64,000 nucleotides of DNA from Bacillus sp. CECT 9360 (GCF_918741275.1 NZ_CAKKNA010000007.1:162191-226190), one strand, 5' to 3'. Counted from the first letter of the stretch, positions 25,553 through 36,268 are shown. Translations and numbers: made by a program. Notes: a model not told the origin generated them from the letters alone.

Positions 25553-26944
25553 GTGAACAATAAGCTTAACTGCAAGCTGGAGACATTAGACGGGGACACA
25601 CATACTCCGGTTTCCTTATTTCAGAAGTTAGCCGGAAAGAAGAAATTCTTGCTGGAAAGCTCTAACAAGCATGAGGGTGATGGCCGTTATTCATACTTAG
25701 GAAGCAACCCGGCCTTCGAAATTATCTCTTTGGATAACGAGATAACTCTTACGGATTTGCGGAATAACTCGGTGGAAAGCCATAAAGGCAGGATCCTCGA
25801 CTTTTTAAAAACAGAGTTGTTAACAGAAACAGGTGCTGAATTGCCATTTCCGTTTTATGGCGGGGCGATTGGTTATCTTGGATACGATGTCATCCGCCAG
25901 TATGAAGAAATCGGTGAGGTTCCTGATGATGAACTGAATATGCCTGAAGCTCATTTCATGATTTATAAGGAAGTGATTGTTTTCGATCATGCCTTGCAAA
26001 AAGTCCATCTCGTCGCTCTTGATGAATCTGAAACTGTGTTACAGGATCGAATCGATAAGATGAAGGAGCTCCTAATACAGGAAAAACCCGTTATCGGTCG
26101 GGTTAAAACAGCACTTAAGTTCCGTCCATCCATACCTAAAGAGAAATTCGAATCACTTGTGAAGGAAGCGAAAGAATCAATCATTGCCGGCAAAATTTTT
26201 CAAATTGTGCTTTCCCAGCGTTTCACATCAGGATTTGACGGAGATCCATTCGAGGTCTACCGCAAGCTGCGTGTTAAAAACCCTTCTCCATATATGTTCT
26301 ATCTTGATTTTGAAGACTATGCCGTCCTCGGCTCATCACCGGAAAGCATGATGAAAGTGAGCGGAAGAAAGGTTGCTTTAAATCCAATTGCCGGCACAAG
26401 GCCAAGGGGAGACAGCGAGGAAGAAGACAGTCGGTTGGAGAAAACCTTGCTCTCAGATGAGAAAGAAATCGCTGAACACATGATGCTTGTTGATCTGGGC
26501 AGAAATGACCTTGGCAGGGTCAGCAAGATCGGTTCGATTGACATTACGGCATCGATGCTGATTGAACGCTATCAATATGTGATGCATCTTGTTTCCGAAG
26601 TGTCCGGTGAACTGGAGGATGGCATCTCCGGATTGGATGCATTGGCCGTCTGTCTGCCGGCGGGAACAGTTTCAGGCGCCCCGAAAATAGAAGCGATGAA
26701 AATCATTAATGAACTGGAGAACGTAAAGCGCGGCCTTTATTCGGGAGCAATCGGTTATATCTCATTTAACGGTAATCTCGATATGGCACTCGCGATCCGA
26801 ACGATGATTATTAAAGATAAAACGGCATATGTCCAGGCGGGAGCGGGAATTGTCTATGATTCAATCCCCGAAAAAGAATATGAGGAAACGATGAATAAAG
26901 CAAAATCACTAATGGAGGAAAAAGAACATGATTTTGTTAATTGA
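25553..26944 (+). CDS. trpE: Anthranilate synthase component I
   Basis: TrpE makes anthranilate from chorismate with ammonia supplied by TrpG. The 463-residue protein has the N-terminal [18 protein letters not shown] feedback-inhibition region and the chorismate-binding C-terminal domain with [40 protein letters not shown] and [13 protein letters not shown] 25553 is the start; GAGGGG lies ten bases before it. The end overlaps trpG by 17 bases, which suggests translational coupling. Confidence 0.95.
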   Translation: MNNKLNCKLETLDGDTHTPVSLFQKLAGKKKFLLESSNKHEGDGRYSYLGSNPAFEIISLDNEITLTDLRNNSVESHKGRILDFLKTELLTETGAELPFPFYGGAIGYLGYDVIRQYEEIGEVPDDELNMPEAHFMIYKEVIVFDHALQKVHLVALDESETVLQDRIDKMKELLIQEKPVIGRVKTALKFRPSIPKEKFESLVKEAKESIIAGKIFQIVLSQRFTSGFDGDPFEVYRKLRVKNPSPYMFYLDFEDYAVLGSSPESMMKVSGRKVALNPIAGTRPRGDSEEEDSRLEKTLLSDEKEIAEHMMLVDLGRNDLGRVSKIGSIDITASMLIERYQYVMHLVSEVSGELEDGISGLDALAVCLPAGTVSGAPKIEAMKIINELENVKRGLYSGAIGYISFNGNLDMALAIRTMIIKDKTAYVQAGAGIVYDSIPEKEYEETMNKAKSLMEEKEHDFVN

Positions 26945-27527
26945 TAATTATGATTCATTCACCTATAACTTGTACCAGTATCTTGCCGAACTCGGTGAAA
27001 CTATTGTCGTCAAGCGGAACGACGCGATTACGCTTGAAGAAATAGACGCCCTTAAGCCAGAAACGATCGTAATTTCACCCGGACCTGGCCGTCCAGAGGA
27101 AGCGGGGATCTGCATCCCTTTGGTCAACCGTTTTTATCAATCGATTCCGATTCTTGGCGTGTGCCTCGGGCACCAGGCAATTGCTGCCGCATTCGGGGCG
27201 GAAATCATCACAGCTAAACGGATTTGCCATGGTAAGACCTCGCTTATTACGCATAATGGGAAAGGGTTTTTTGAATATCAATCACAGCCGATCGAGGTGA
27301 TGAGGTATCACTCCCTTGTCATCGACAGGGAGACCCTGCCTTACGAATTTGAAGTAATGGCTAGCGATATGAACGATGGAGAAATCATGGCCATCCGACA
27401 TGTTACGTTTCCAGTTTATGGCGTGCAGTTTCATCCGGAATCGATCGGGACGAAGACAGGCAAAAAAATGTTACATGAATTTATTCTTCAAGCTAGGAGG
27501 GAAAAAAAGAATGAAATTGATTCTTGA
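26928..27527 (+). CDS. trpG: Anthranilate synthase component II (glutamine amidotransferase)
   Basis: A class I glutamine amidotransferase of 199 residues that supplies ammonia to TrpE. The catalytic cysteine is in GVCLGHQAI and the His-Glu pair in [25 protein letters not shown] at the start is typical. B. subtilis lacks a trpG in its trp operon and uses pabA for both folate and tryptophan; here the operon has its own subunit, as in the B. cereus group. It could also serve PabB. The ends overlap trpE and trpD by 17 bases each. Confidence 0.94.
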   Translation: MILLIDNYDSFTYNLYQYLAELGETIVVKRNDAITLEEIDALKPETIVISPGPGRPEEAGICIPLVNRFYQSIPILGVCLGHQAIAAAFGAEIITAKRICHGKTSLITHNGKGFFEYQSQPIEVMRYHSLVIDRETLPYEFEVMASDMNDGEIMAIRHVTFPVYGVQFHPESIGTKTGKKMLHEFILQARREKKNEIDS

Positions 27528-28533
27528 AAAGTTATCTGAGCAAAAAACTTTATCAGAGGAGGAAATGAAACTAGCGGCGGAATCTTTGTTTTCAGAAGAA
27601 ATAACCGATAGCGAAATTGCAGCTTTCCTTGTCTCCTTGAAATCAAAAGGGGAAACAGCAGATGAAATCGCTAGTCTTGTCCAGGTTTTACGTAATAAAG
27701 CGTTGCGCATTACCCATAACCTGGAGAATGTGATGGACAATTGTGGGACGGGAGGAGATGGTTCACAAAGCTTTAATGTCAGCACAGCTTCCGCTTTCGT
27801 AATCGCGGGAGCTGGTATTACAATCGCGAAACACGGGAACAGGAGTGTTTCGAGCAAGACAGGAAGCGCTGACGTACTGGAAAAGCTGGGCGTGGATTTA
27901 CAAGCCGCACCGTCTCAGATTGAAGAAATGTTGATGGAGAATGGGATTGCCTTCTTGTTTGCTCCGCATATCCATCCAAAAATGGCCCGGATTATGAAGA
28001 TAAGGAGAGAATTGAAAATCTCGACGGTCTTCAATTTAATCGGTCCATTAACGAATCCGGTGGAATTGACTTCACAGTTGCTTGGTGTTTATCGGAACGA
28101 TATGCTGGAGCCGTTTGCGAAAGTGCTGGATTCACTCGGAAGAAAACGGGCAATCATTGTAAATGGAGCAGGCAGTATGGATGAAGCAAGCCTTCAGGGA
28201 TCAAACAGCCTTATCTTACTTGAAAATGGCGAGATTACCAGCTTTACTCTCCACCCGGAAGAAGTGGATCTTCCGATTTATGATAATACGGCAATTAGAG
28301 GCGGAGATGCGATGGAAAACAGTGAAATTCTTTTAGATGTATTAAAAGGGAAAAAGGGCGCTCACCGAGATACGGTCCTGCTTAATGCCGGACTCGGCAT
28401 CTATGCGAACGGCAAGGCCTCCACTATAAAGGAAGGGATTGCGTTAGCGCATGAGAGCATCGATAGCGGCAACGCTCTTAGAAAATTAGAAACACTCATA
28501 TCCTATAATCAATCCAAAAGCGGGGTGGTGTAA
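27511..28533 (+). CDS. trpD: Anthranilate phosphoribosyltransferase
   Basis: TrpD joins anthranilate to phosphoribosyl pyrophosphate. The 340 residues contain the substrate-binding DNCGTGGDGSQSFNVSTA, KHGNRSVSSKTGSADVLE and the FNLIGPLTNP motifs of the family. I chose ATG 27511, eight bases after TAGGAGGG; the long frame upstream overlaps trpG. The stop codon is directly followed by the trpC start. Confidence 0.95.
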   Translation: MKLILEKLSEQKTLSEEEMKLAAESLFSEEITDSEIAAFLVSLKSKGETADEIASLVQVLRNKALRITHNLENVMDNCGTGGDGSQSFNVSTASAFVIAGAGITIAKHGNRSVSSKTGSADVLEKLGVDLQAAPSQIEEMLMENGIAFLFAPHIHPKMARIMKIRRELKISTVFNLIGPLTNPVELTSQLLGVYRNDMLEPFAKVLDSLGRKRAIIVNGAGSMDEASLQGSNSLILLENGEITSFTLHPEEVDLPIYDNTAIRGGDAMENSEILLDVLKGKKGAHRDTVLLNAGLGIYANGKASTIKEGIALAHESIDSGNALRKLETLISYNQSKSGVV

Positions 28534-29304
28534 ATGCAGGATATTTTATCGAAAATATTGGCGCGCAAAAAGGAAGAGGTAAGCGAACTAAAGAGGAGCG
28601 GCTATGTCATGAGCAAGGAATTCTTGACCCCTTGCCGTTCGCTGTATACAGACATTAAAAATAAAGACTCCATTGGCATCATAGCGGAAATTAAGCGGGC
28701 ATCCCCTTCCAAAGGAGATATCCATCCCGATGTGATTCCTGCCCAGCAGGCTGACATTTATGAAGCTCATGGCGCTTCAGGTATTTCCGTTTTGACAGAT
28801 ACGGATTTCTTTAAAGGCTCTTTTTCTGATTTAGAAGCAGTCCGGGCGAAAGTTATGGTACCGCTCCTTTGCAAAGATTTCATGATTGACGAAATCCAGA
28901 TAGACCGGGCGAGAAGGGCAGGTGCTGATGTCATTTTATTGATTGCTGCGGCTCTTTCTGTACAGCGCCATCAGGAATTGTACCGTTTTGCCAAATCATT
29001 AGGTCTTGAAGTGTTAACGGAAGTGCATGATGAACATGAATTGGATCGGGCGGTCAGCTTAGGCGCGGAAATGATTGGCATCAATAATCGGGATTTAAAA
29101 ACATTTCAAGTTGATTTGGCTGTTACAGAAAGGCTGGCGAAGGAACTTGGAAAATCTTCAAGCGCGCTGATAAGCGAGAGCGGGATCAAGACAAAGGAAG
29201 ACGTGCTGCGTGTAAAAGCAGCCGGGGCAGACGCGATTTTGGTGGGCGAGACCTTCATGAAAAGTGAAGACCTGCCGAATAAACTAGCTGAATTTCAACT
29301 ATAG
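28534..29304 (+). CDS. trpC: Indole-3-glycerol phosphate synthase
   Basis: TrpC closes the indole ring from CdRP. The 256-residue TIM barrel has the signature IIAEIKRASPSKGDI, the catalytic VPLLCKDFMID, TEVHDEHELDRA, IGINNRDLKTF and the phosphate site SESGIKT with ILVGETFMKS. It begins at the base after the trpD stop, with a GGGGTGGTG ribosome binding site in the trpD end. Confidence 0.95.
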   Translation: MQDILSKILARKKEEVSELKRSGYVMSKEFLTPCRSLYTDIKNKDSIGIIAEIKRASPSKGDIHPDVIPAQQADIYEAHGASGISVLTDTDFFKGSFSDLEAVRAKVMVPLLCKDFMIDEIQIDRARRAGADVILLIAAALSVQRHQELYRFAKSLGLEVLTEVHDEHELDRAVSLGAEMIGINNRDLKTFQVDLAVTERLAKELGKSSSALISESGIKTKEDVLRVKAAGADAILVGETFMKSEDLPNKLAEFQL

Positions 29305-29319
29305 ATTTGGGGTTTTTAC

Positions 29320-29925
29320 ATGTTAGTTAAAATCTGCGGAATTACGACTAGTGATGCAGCACATGCGGCAGTGGATGCCGGCGCTGATTTAATCGGCTTC
29401 GTCTTTGCCGAAAGCAAGCGCCGCATTGTTCCTGAACAGGCGGCGGAGATCATGAAAAGGGTCAAAGGCAAGGTCAGGGCTGTTGGAGTTTTTGTTAATG
29501 AAGATGTGGAAGAAATAAAGAGAATCGGTTCCATCGTTGGCCTTGATTACATTCAGCTCCACGGTGATGAAAATCTGGAATATATAGAGGATATCCCGTT
29601 TCCCGTCATTAAAGCATTTGGAATTGGAGTTCACGAAGACCTTGAGCAAATCTCTTCTTTTCAGTCGGATTTTTACTTGCTTGATAGCCCAAAAGGCCAG
29701 TATCATGGCGGAAATGGTGTAGCCATTAATTTGGATTTATTAACAAATAACAACCTACCCGAAGATAAGGTCATCCTTGCCGGAGGACTTACACCGGAAA
29801 ATGTCGCTTGGGCGATTCAAACCGTCAATCCGGGCGGCGTTGATGTCTCAAGCGGTGTCGAAACAAACGGTTCAAAGGATCTTGAAAAAATTTATCGATT
29901 TGTACGCAATGCAAGATTATCTTAA
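29320..29925 (+). CDS. trpF: Phosphoribosylanthranilate isomerase
   Basis: TrpF catalyses the Amadori rearrangement of phosphoribosylanthranilate to CdRP. The 201-residue TIM barrel has KICGIT at the N-terminus with the catalytic cysteine, GFVFAESKRRI, QLHGDE, and the phosphate-binding LAGGLTPENV and GVDVSSGVET. It follows trpC by 15 bases. It is a separate gene here and not fused with trpC. Confidence 0.95.
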   Translation: MLVKICGITTSDAAHAAVDAGADLIGFVFAESKRRIVPEQAAEIMKRVKGKVRAVGVFVNEDVEEIKRIGSIVGLDYIQLHGDENLEYIEDIPFPVIKAFGIGVHEDLEQISSFQSDFYLLDSPKGQYHGGNGVAINLDLLTNNNLPEDKVILAGGLTPENVAWAIQTVNPGGVDVSSGVETNGSKDLEKIYRFVRNARLS

Positions 29926-29940
29926 AGGAGATGGAGTCTA

Positions 29941-31146
29941 ATGAACAGCTATGTTCAACCAGACAAAAACGGCCATTTTGGACCATACGGTGGTAGGTTT
30001 GTGCCTGAGACATTAATGACCGCTGTCATTGAATTAGAAAATGCTTATGAAGAAGCACGTAAGGACGAGAGCTTTCAGAAGGAATTGGAATATTATTTAA
30101 CTCAATACATCGGGCGTGAAAACCCGCTCTACTATGCAAGCAATCTAACCAAAAAAGCAGGCGGGGCGAAGATATATCTTAAACGTGAAGATCTGAACCA
30201 TACAGGTGCCCATAAGATAAACAACACAATTGGCCAGGGACTTTTGACAGTGAGAATGGGCAAGAAAAAGGTGGTTGCCGAGACAGGGGCAGGCCAGCAT
30301 GGAGTTGCCACGGCGACCGTTTGTGCACTGTTGAATTTAGAATGTGTTATTTTTATGGGAAAAGAGGATATCGCTCGCCAGAAGCTTAACGTTTTTCGTA
30401 TGGAGCTGTTGGGAGCCAAGGTAGTTTCTGTGGACCAAGGGAGCGGCACACTTAAGGATGCCGTTAATGAGGCGCTCCGATACTGGGTCGCCAATGTAGA
30501 TGATACCCATTACATAATGGGATCAGTACTGGGACCCCATCCTTTTCCAAAAATTGTCCGAGATTTCCAAAGTGTCATCGGCACGGAAACAAAAAGGCAA
30601 TTTGACAAAGTGGAAGGCGGGCTTCCTGAGGCAATCGTAGCTTGTATCGGCGGCGGCAGTAACGCGATGGGGATATTCTATCCGTTCATTGAGGATAAAG
30701 AGGTTTCCTTGATTGGCGTGGAAGCGGCAGGCAGCGGAGTAGATACAGAAGAGCACGCTGCGACCCTGACAAAAGGAAAACAAGGGATTCTTCACGGAGC
30801 GTTAATGTATGTATTGCAGGATGAGGATGGCCAAATTCAGGAAGCTCATTCCATATCAGCGGGACTTGATTATCCGGGAGTGGGGCCCGAGCATAGCTTC
30901 TTAAAGGACAGCAACAGAGTTCAATATACTTCTGTGACTGATGATGAAGCAATAGGTGCCCTCGTGTTGCTGTCACAGACAGAAGGAATCATTCCGGCTT
31001 TGGAAAGCTCACATGCGATTGCGCACGCGGTGAAGCTTGCAAAAAAAATGAAGTCAGATGAGAGCCTGGTTATTTGCCTATCAGGCAGAGGCGATAAAGA
31101 TGTCGAAACGATACAAAAGCGGATGGGAGAGCTTTCGAATGGGTAA
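29941..31146 (+). CDS. trpB: Tryptophan synthase beta chain
   Basis: TrpB condenses indole with serine using PLP. The 401-residue protein has [14 protein letters not shown] at the start, the PLP lysine in [29 protein letters not shown], the phosphate-binding [15 protein letters not shown] and the C-terminal [18 protein letters not shown] lies before ATG 29941, 15 bases after trpF. Its end overlaps trpA by eight bases. Confidence 0.97.
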   Translation: MNSYVQPDKNGHFGPYGGRFVPETLMTAVIELENAYEEARKDESFQKELEYYLTQYIGRENPLYYASNLTKKAGGAKIYLKREDLNHTGAHKINNTIGQGLLTVRMGKKKVVAETGAGQHGVATATVCALLNLECVIFMGKEDIARQKLNVFRMELLGAKVVSVDQGSGTLKDAVNEALRYWVANVDDTHYIMGSVLGPHPFPKIVRDFQSVIGTETKRQFDKVEGGLPEAIVACIGGGSNAMGIFYPFIEDKEVSLIGVEAAGSGVDTEEHAATLTKGKQGILHGALMYVLQDEDGQIQEAHSISAGLDYPGVGPEHSFLKDSNRVQYTSVTDDEAIGALVLLSQTEGIIPALESSHAIAHAVKLAKKMKSDESLVICLSGRGDKDVETIQKRMGELSNG

Positions 31147-31927
31147 ACAGCGAATTGATGAAACATTGCAAAAGTGCGCCGAAAAGGGCGAAAAAGCTTT
31201 CATTCCTTATATTATGGCCGGTGATGGCGGACTTGATCAATTAAAGCAGCATTTGCTGTTTTTTGAAAAAGCAGGTGCTGATGCCGTAGAATTAGGAATT
31301 CCGTTTTCCGATCCTGTCGCTGACGGTCCGGTCATTCAGCGTGCAGGGAAGCGGGCGCTTGACTCCGGTGTATCATTGAGAAACATCATGGGAAAATTAA
31401 TCGAAATCCGCAATGAAATAAACATTCCGATTATCTTAATGACCTATCTCAATCCGGTTTTTGCATATGGGATTGACCGTTTCTCCCGAGATTGCCAGAA
31501 AGCTGGAGTCGATGGCTGTATCTTTCCGGACATGCCGTTGGAAGAAGAACAAATGGTTTCCAAACATATGAAACAGTCAGAAATCGCCATCATCAGGCTC
31601 GTAACTTTAACAAGCCCGGAAGCAAGACTCAGAAAAATCGCCGATGGAGCGGAAGGCTTTCTCTATGCGGTTACCGTAAAAGGGATAACGGGAGCGAGAG
31701 ATCATTTTGCAGAAGATACAGGTCGTTTTTTAGAGCGTGTTAAGGCATTAAGCTCGGTTCCGGTTATGGCCGGGTTTGGTATTTCCACACCGGAGCATGT
31801 GAAGGAAGCCGGCAGATATTGCGATGGGACTGTCGTGGGAAGCAAGGTGATCCAATTCCTGGAGAATGGGGACTATGAAGGGATTTCCAATCTGATTGAA
31901 GCAGCAAAAAGCAAGGTACTCGCCTGA
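31139..31927 (+). CDS. trpA: Tryptophan synthase alpha chain
   Basis: TrpA cleaves indole-3-glycerol phosphate and passes indole to TrpB. The 262 residues include the catalytic glutamate in [29 protein letters not shown] with the catalytic aspartate, and the phosphate site AGFGIST with [12 protein letters not shown] 31139 has GGGAGAG in the trpB end and overlaps it by eight bases, a usual coupling for this pair. It ends the operon. Confidence 0.96.
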   Translation: MGKQRIDETLQKCAEKGEKAFIPYIMAGDGGLDQLKQHLLFFEKAGADAVELGIPFSDPVADGPVIQRAGKRALDSGVSLRNIMGKLIEIRNEINIPIILMTYLNPVFAYGIDRFSRDCQKAGVDGCIFPDMPLEEEQMVSKHMKQSEIAIIRLVTLTSPEARLRKIADGAEGFLYAVTVKGITGARDHFAEDTGRFLERVKALSSVPVMAGFGISTPEHVKEAGRYCDGTVVGSKVIQFLENGDYEGISNLIEAAKSKVLA

Positions 31928-31955
31928 AAAATGAAATAGATTGCTTAAGATAAAT

Positions 31956-31997
31956 AAAAGAAGGGTTGGAATGTCATTTCCAATCCTTCTTTTATTA
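31956..31997 (+). terminator. Terminator of the trp operon
   Basis: AAAAGAAGGGTTGGAA pairs with TTCCAATCCTTCTTTT around a six-base loop. T-rich sequence follows, and it may also serve the convergent yktB. Confidence 0.9.
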
Positions 31998-32034
31998 GTA
32001 GCTTTAGCTAACGTTCATTTAACGGAGTTTATGT

Positions 32035-32655
32035 TTAAGCCAATTTATATAGGGGTAATAAATGGTCAAACGCATCACTAATTGCTTGCACGAATACTTC
32101 ATCTGATAATTTGATGGCATCTTCCCGGGGAATCTGGATTCCGCAAAGAATTTCAGCCTTTTTGACAGTTTGCAGCCGCTGGAACATTGCCTTCAAATCA
32201 GTGACAGAAAGATCATTATGAGGAATGACATCAGGTTTTGTATGATCGGTCGACCAAACAAATTCATTCGGAATCATATCTTTCAATTTTTTAGCATTTC
32301 GTTCCAAGGCTTTTCCGAAGTCAGCCTTATTGGGAGCTTCATAAATGACTGCAAACCAAATGAATACGTGAGTTTCCCATAACCCGATTTGGAAATGAGG
32401 CATCATCTTGTATCCTCTGCTGTTGCTGGCAAAAGCAACCCAAGTGTCTTTTGGAGGATTGATTGTTCTTCTGGCGTGTTTTGCGACATGAGCGAACATT
32501 TCATCCCCGGTTTTAACTGAAAGTTCTGCCGAGAAGCTTTCACCGAGTTGACTCAGCTTTGGTTGAATCCGGTCTTTTAAAGCTTCCATACGCTGGTCGA
32601 GACCATCTATTTTAAACACATTAAAGTCACTTGCACTAAAGGTTGTATGTACCAT
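32035..32655 (-). CDS. yktB: UPF0637 (DUF1054) family protein YktB
   Basis: A 206-residue soluble protein matching B. subtilis YktB, with FSASDFNVFKIDGLDQRM at the start, HARRTINPPKDTWVAF and PHFQIGLWETHVFIW in the middle. The structure of a family member is known but the function is not. GGAGGA precedes the ATG at a normal distance. It converges with trpA; in B. subtilis its neighbour is yktA. Confidence 0.92.
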   Translation of the reverse strand: MVHTTFSASDFNVFKIDGLDQRMEALKDRIQPKLSQLGESFSAELSVKTGDEMFAHVAKHARRTINPPKDTWVAFASNSRGYKMMPHFQIGLWETHVFIWFAVIYEAPNKADFGKALERNAKKLKDMIPNEFVWSTDHTKPDVIPHNDLSVTDLKAMFQRLQTVKKAEILCGIQIPREDAIKLSDEVFVQAISDAFDHLLPLYKLA

Positions 32656-32855
32656 TTGTTTCCTCCTACAATTCTAAATCTAAGATTATTGTAGCATAGC
32701 GGAACAAAAAACTGAAAAGTTTTGCTAACAATGTCTACCACTAACTTCCTGCTGGGTTTTCACACAAATTTGTTGCGGTTTTAGGGTGGACGACATAATA
32801 TATATTAAAAATAAAACTGAAAATTTAGTCACTTACTTGAGAGGGGAAGATTACC

Positions 32856-33053
32856 ATGAAACAAGTTATGAATCAAGCCTTAAAAGCGAAAGAAGTAGAA
32901 AAACATAGGGCAGCAGTATTAAGAATGGAAATGGATTATGAGCTAGCCACTTTATTCGAAGCAATAGGGGAAAACAATGAAAAGAAGCAGACACAATGCA
33001 AACAAAAGCTTGAAAGAATCCGACTTGAGCTATTAAGGCTTAAAGCACTATAA
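32856..33053 (+). CDS. ykzI: Small helical protein YkzI-like
   Basis: A 65-residue protein, highly charged and almost certainly all-helical, with the segment AAVLRMEMDYELATLFEAIGE. Its position between yktB and the suhB-type gene equals that of B. subtilis ykzI, and the sequence style agrees, but the match is from memory. GAGAGGGG precedes ATG 32856. A very strong terminator follows. Function unknown. Confidence 0.75.
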   Translation: MKQVMNQALKAKEVEKHRAAVLRMEMDYELATLFEAIGENNEKKQTQCKQKLERIRLELLRLKAL

Positions 33054-33116
33054 GTTTGAAGGAGAAAAACAGCTGTCAAATGAAGGTATATAATTATAGA
33101 GTCGTATATAGGGTTT

Positions 33117-33157
33117 AAGGCGGACATTTTTCGGATACGAAAAAAATGTCCGCCTTT
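33117..33157 (+). terminator. Terminator after ykzI
   Basis: AAGGCGGACATTTTT pairs with AAAAATGTCCGCCTT around a ten-base spacer and runs into TTAT. Confidence 0.9.
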
Positions 33158-33273
33158 TATATAAGGAAGACACCAAGCTTGTAGAATGAGGGAGCTTGCA
33201 GTAATCTTTAATAATAAATATGGATTTTTGCAAAACTATCAGTGTGTTCATTAAATGAGCGGAGGATTCAGGA

Positions 33274-34068
33274 ATGACAAATTGGGAGAAAATCGATACA
33301 TATGCAAAAGAGTGGATAAAGGAAGCAGGGGAAAGGCTAAAGACTTCATTTGAAGAAAAGCTAAACATTGAAACAAAAACAAATCCTAATGATTTAGTAA
33401 CGAACATGGATCGCGAAACGGAACAGTTTTTCATGGGCAAAATAACAGAGCACTTTCCGGAGCATAGGATTTTTGGAGAAGAAGGAATGGGTCATCATGT
33501 CAAAGATTTGACAGGGATTGTCTGGGTTGTCGATCCGATCGATGGGACGATGAATTTTATTCATCAGCAGCGGAATTTTGCGATATCTATCGGGATTCTT
33601 GAAGAGGGCAAAGGGAAAATCGGGCTTGTCTATGATGTCGTCCATGGTGAACTGTATCATACTTTTCGCGGCAAGGGAGCTTTTATGAATGATAAGGAGT
33701 TGCCGACGCTTAAACCTGTGCCCATTAATGAAACCATTCTTTCATTAAATGCCACATGGGTTACCGAGAACAAAAGAATTGATCCTTCTATACTTGGAGC
33801 GCTTGTACGGGATGTCCGTGGAACCCGTTCATACGGTTCGGCGGCTTTGGAAATGGCTTTTGTCGCAGCAGGCAGGCTGGATGCTTATATATCACTAAGG
33901 CTTGCCCCTTGGGATTTTGCGGGCGGTGCGATTTTAATCGAAGAGGTTGGCGGAGAAGTAAGCGACTTGCATGGCAACCCGCTCGACTACTTAAAGGGCG
34001 GCCCTCTATTTGTGTCGAAGCCGGGCTTGCATAAGGAAATTCAGGAAAAATACTTAAAGAGCCTTTAA
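33274..34068 (+). CDS. suhB: Inositol monophosphatase family protein (YktC/SuhB-like)
   Basis: A Mg-dependent phosphatase of the inositol monophosphatase/FIG superfamily, 264 residues. The metal-binding motifs are FGEEGMG, WVVDPIDGTMNFIH and LAPWDFAGGAILIEEVGG. Bacillus members are active on inositol-1-phosphate and sometimes on NADP or fructose bisphosphate; the natural substrate here is unknown. GGAGGA lies before ATG 33274. It follows ykzI and faces ylaF across a shared terminator. Confidence 0.92.
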   Translation: MTNWEKIDTYAKEWIKEAGERLKTSFEEKLNIETKTNPNDLVTNMDRETEQFFMGKITEHFPEHRIFGEEGMGHHVKDLTGIVWVVDPIDGTMNFIHQQRNFAISIGILEEGKGKIGLVYDVVHGELYHTFRGKGAFMNDKELPTLKPVPINETILSLNATWVTENKRIDPSILGALVRDVRGTRSYGSAALEMAFVAAGRLDAYISLRLAPWDFAGGAILIEEVGGEVSDLHGNPLDYLKGGPLFVSKPGLHKEIQEKYLKSL

Positions 34069-34102
34069 AAAAATCGCCGCAGAAAGTAGCGGCAATTTTT
34101 TA
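34067..34102. terminator. Bidirectional terminator between suhB and ylaF
   Basis: AAAAAAATCGCCGC pairs with GCGGCAATTTTTT around an eight-base loop, flanked by A and T tracts on both sides. Confidence 0.88.
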
Positions 34103-34285
34103 AAGCTTTCCTTTTTCCCGCTTTTTCTTCTTTGTGGCAAAGCCGAAGCCCATAATTACAAAGAGTGCGACTATACTAAGTACGATGCCAATTATGCTCC
34201 TTTCGGCAATTGCGATGCCTGTCCAGGCCAGGCTAGCCGTCGCTAATAATGCAAGAATTAAGAAATTCCATTGTACGTTTTTCAT
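34100..34285 (-). CDS. ylaF: Small membrane protein YlaF (DUF5325)
   Basis: A 61-residue protein with two transmembrane segments (FLILALLATASLAWTGIAIA and IIGIVLSIVALFVIMGFGFA) and a Lys-rich tail. It matches YlaF of B. subtilis in size, topology and place next to typA. ATG 34285 has GGGGTG six bases before it; the GTG nine bases further upstream overlaps that site. It is divergent from typA. Function unknown. Confidence 0.8.
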   Translation of the reverse strand: MKNVQWNFLILALLATASLAWTGIAIAERSIIGIVLSIVALFVIMGFGFATKKKKREKGKL

Positions 34286-34326
34286 TGTCTTCACCCCATA
34301 TTTTCTTATTGTACAGAATTTCTTGC

Positions 34327-34354
34327 TTTGTTTCTACTATGTTTGTGATATAAT
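34327..34354 (+). promoter_or_regulatory. Probable promoter of typA
   Basis: TTTGTT (34327-34332), 16 bases, TATAAT (34349-34354). The -10 box is perfect and the -35 box is weak; it lies 45 bases before the typA start. Confidence 0.45.
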
Positions 34355-34399
34355 ATGTAAGTTAATGGCATAGACCAATTTATACTAGGAGTGAATTTA

Positions 34400-36244
34400 T
34401 TGAAATCTCGTAATGATATTCGCAACATAGCGATCATTGCCCACGTTGACCATGGGAAAACGACGCTTGTAGACGAACTGTTGAAACAATCAGGTACATT
34501 CCGTGCGAATGAGCACGTTGAAGAACGCGCAATGGATTCCAACGACCTTGAAAGAGAACGTGGAATAACGATCTTAGCGAAAAATACAGCTGTTCAATAT
34601 AAAGAAACAAGAATCAACATTCTTGATACACCGGGACATGCCGATTTTGGCGGCGAAGTGGAGCGTATCATGAAAATGGTTGACGGTGTTTTGCTTGTTG
34701 TTGATGCTTATGAAGGTACAATGCCCCAAACACGCTTTGTATTAAAAAAAGCACTTGAACAAAAAATCACCCCGATTGTGGTTGTAAACAAAATTGACAA
34801 AGACTCAGCCCGTCCAGAGGAAGTTATTGATGAAGTCCTTGACTTATTCATCGAACTTGGTGCCAGTGAGGAACAGCTAGAGTTTCCTGTTATTTATGCA
34901 TCGGCCATTCAAGGCACTGCAAGTCCGGATCCGGATCCTTCTAAACAGGAAGAAAACATGGAGTCGTTGTTTGAAGCAATTGTTGAAAACATACCTGCTC
35001 CAATTGATAACAGGGAAGACCCGCTTCAATTCCAAGTTGCTTTGCTTGATTATAATGATTATGTGGGACGTATCGGAATTGGACGCGTATTCCGCGGAAC
35101 GATGAAAGTAGGCCAACAGGTTGCTCTTATGAAGCTGGACGGCTCAGTTAAACAGTTCAGGGTTACGAAGATCTTTGGCTTTATTGGCTTGAAACGAGTA
35201 GAAATTGAAGAGGCAGTTGCAGGTGATCTTATTGCTGTTTCCGGAATGGAAGACATTAACGTAGGGGAGACAGTTACACCAGTAGAGCACCAGGAAGCAC
35301 TTCCGGTACTCCGTATCGATGAGCCTACTCTGCAAATGACTTTCCTTGTTAATAACAGCCCTTTTGCCGGCCGTGAAGGTAAATTTGTTACTTCAAGAAA
35401 AATTGAAGAAAGACTGAAAAGCCAACTGGAAACAGATGTCAGCTTGCGTGTGGAAGATACGGATTCACCGGATGTGTGGGTTGTTTCCGGACGCGGCGAG
35501 CTTCATTTATCCATCTTAATTGAAAATATGCGCCGTGAAGGCTTCGAACTTCAGGTATCCAAGCCTGAAGTAATCGTTAAGGTCATTGACGGTGTTCGCT
35601 GTGAGCCTGTGGAACGCGTGCAAATTGATGTCCCGGAAGAACATACAGGATCGATCATGGAATCCATTGGTGCGCGTAAAGGCGAACTGCTTGATATGAT
35701 TAATAACGGAAGCGGCCAGGTTCGCCTGATCTTTAATGTGCCTGCCCGCGGCTTAATTGGTTATTCAACTGAATTCCTGACCATTACACGTGGATATGGG
35801 ATCATGAACCATACTTTCGACAGCTACCAGCCGATGCAACAAGGACAGGTTGGCGGAAGAAGACAAGGTGTCCTCGTTTCCATGGAAACAGGAAAATCAA
35901 CTCAATACGGAACTATGGGCGTAGAAGACCGCGGTGTCATTTTTATTGAACCAGGTACTGATATCTATGAAGGCATGATTGTCGGTGAACATAACCGTGA
36001 AAACGATTTGACCGTCAATATCGTAAAGGCAAAACAAATGACCAACATGCGTTCGGCGAACAAAGACCAGACAACTACCATGAAAAAACCAAGAATCATG
36101 TCTCTTGAGGAGTCTTTAGAGTATCTGAACGATGATGAATATTGCGAAGTTACCCCGGAATCCATCCGCCTTCGTAAAAAAGTACTTGATAAGAACGAAC
36201 GTGAAAAATCGGCTAAAAAGAAAAAATACGTCGAAACAAACTAA
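34400..36244 (+). CDS. typA: Ribosome-associated GTPase TypA/BipA
   Basis: TypA (BipA) is a translational GTPase related to EF-G that binds ribosomes under stress or cold and helps assembly. The 614 residues begin [20 protein letters not shown] (G1), then [10 protein letters not shown] (G2), [11 protein letters not shown] (G3), VVNKIDK (G4) and YASAIQG (G5), followed by EF-G-like domains II, III and V and the TypA-specific C-terminal domain. The likely start is TTG 34400, eight bases after AGGAG; the GTG at 34391 overlaps that site. ylaH follows. Confidence 0.96.
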   Translation: MKSRNDIRNIAIIAHVDHGKTTLVDELLKQSGTFRANEHVEERAMDSNDLERERGITILAKNTAVQYKETRINILDTPGHADFGGEVERIMKMVDGVLLVVDAYEGTMPQTRFVLKKALEQKITPIVVVNKIDKDSARPEEVIDEVLDLFIELGASEEQLEFPVIYASAIQGTASPDPDPSKQEENMESLFEAIVENIPAPIDNREDPLQFQVALLDYNDYVGRIGIGRVFRGTMKVGQQVALMKLDGSVKQFRVTKIFGFIGLKRVEIEEAVAGDLIAVSGMEDINVGETVTPVEHQEALPVLRIDEPTLQMTFLVNNSPFAGREGKFVTSRKIEERLKSQLETDVSLRVEDTDSPDVWVVSGRGELHLSILIENMRREGFELQVSKPEVIVKVIDGVRCEPVERVQIDVPEEHTGSIMESIGARKGELLDMINNGSGQVRLIFNVPARGLIGYSTEFLTITRGYGIMNHTFDSYQPMQQGQVGGRRQGVLVSMETGKSTQYGTMGVEDRGVIFIEPGTDIYEGMIVGEHNRENDLTVNIVKAKQMTNMRSANKDQTTTMKKPRIMSLEESLEYLNDDEYCEVTPESIRLRKKVLDKNEREKSAKKKKYVETN

Positions 36245-36268
36245 GTTTGGTCCAGGGGAGGAACAGGA

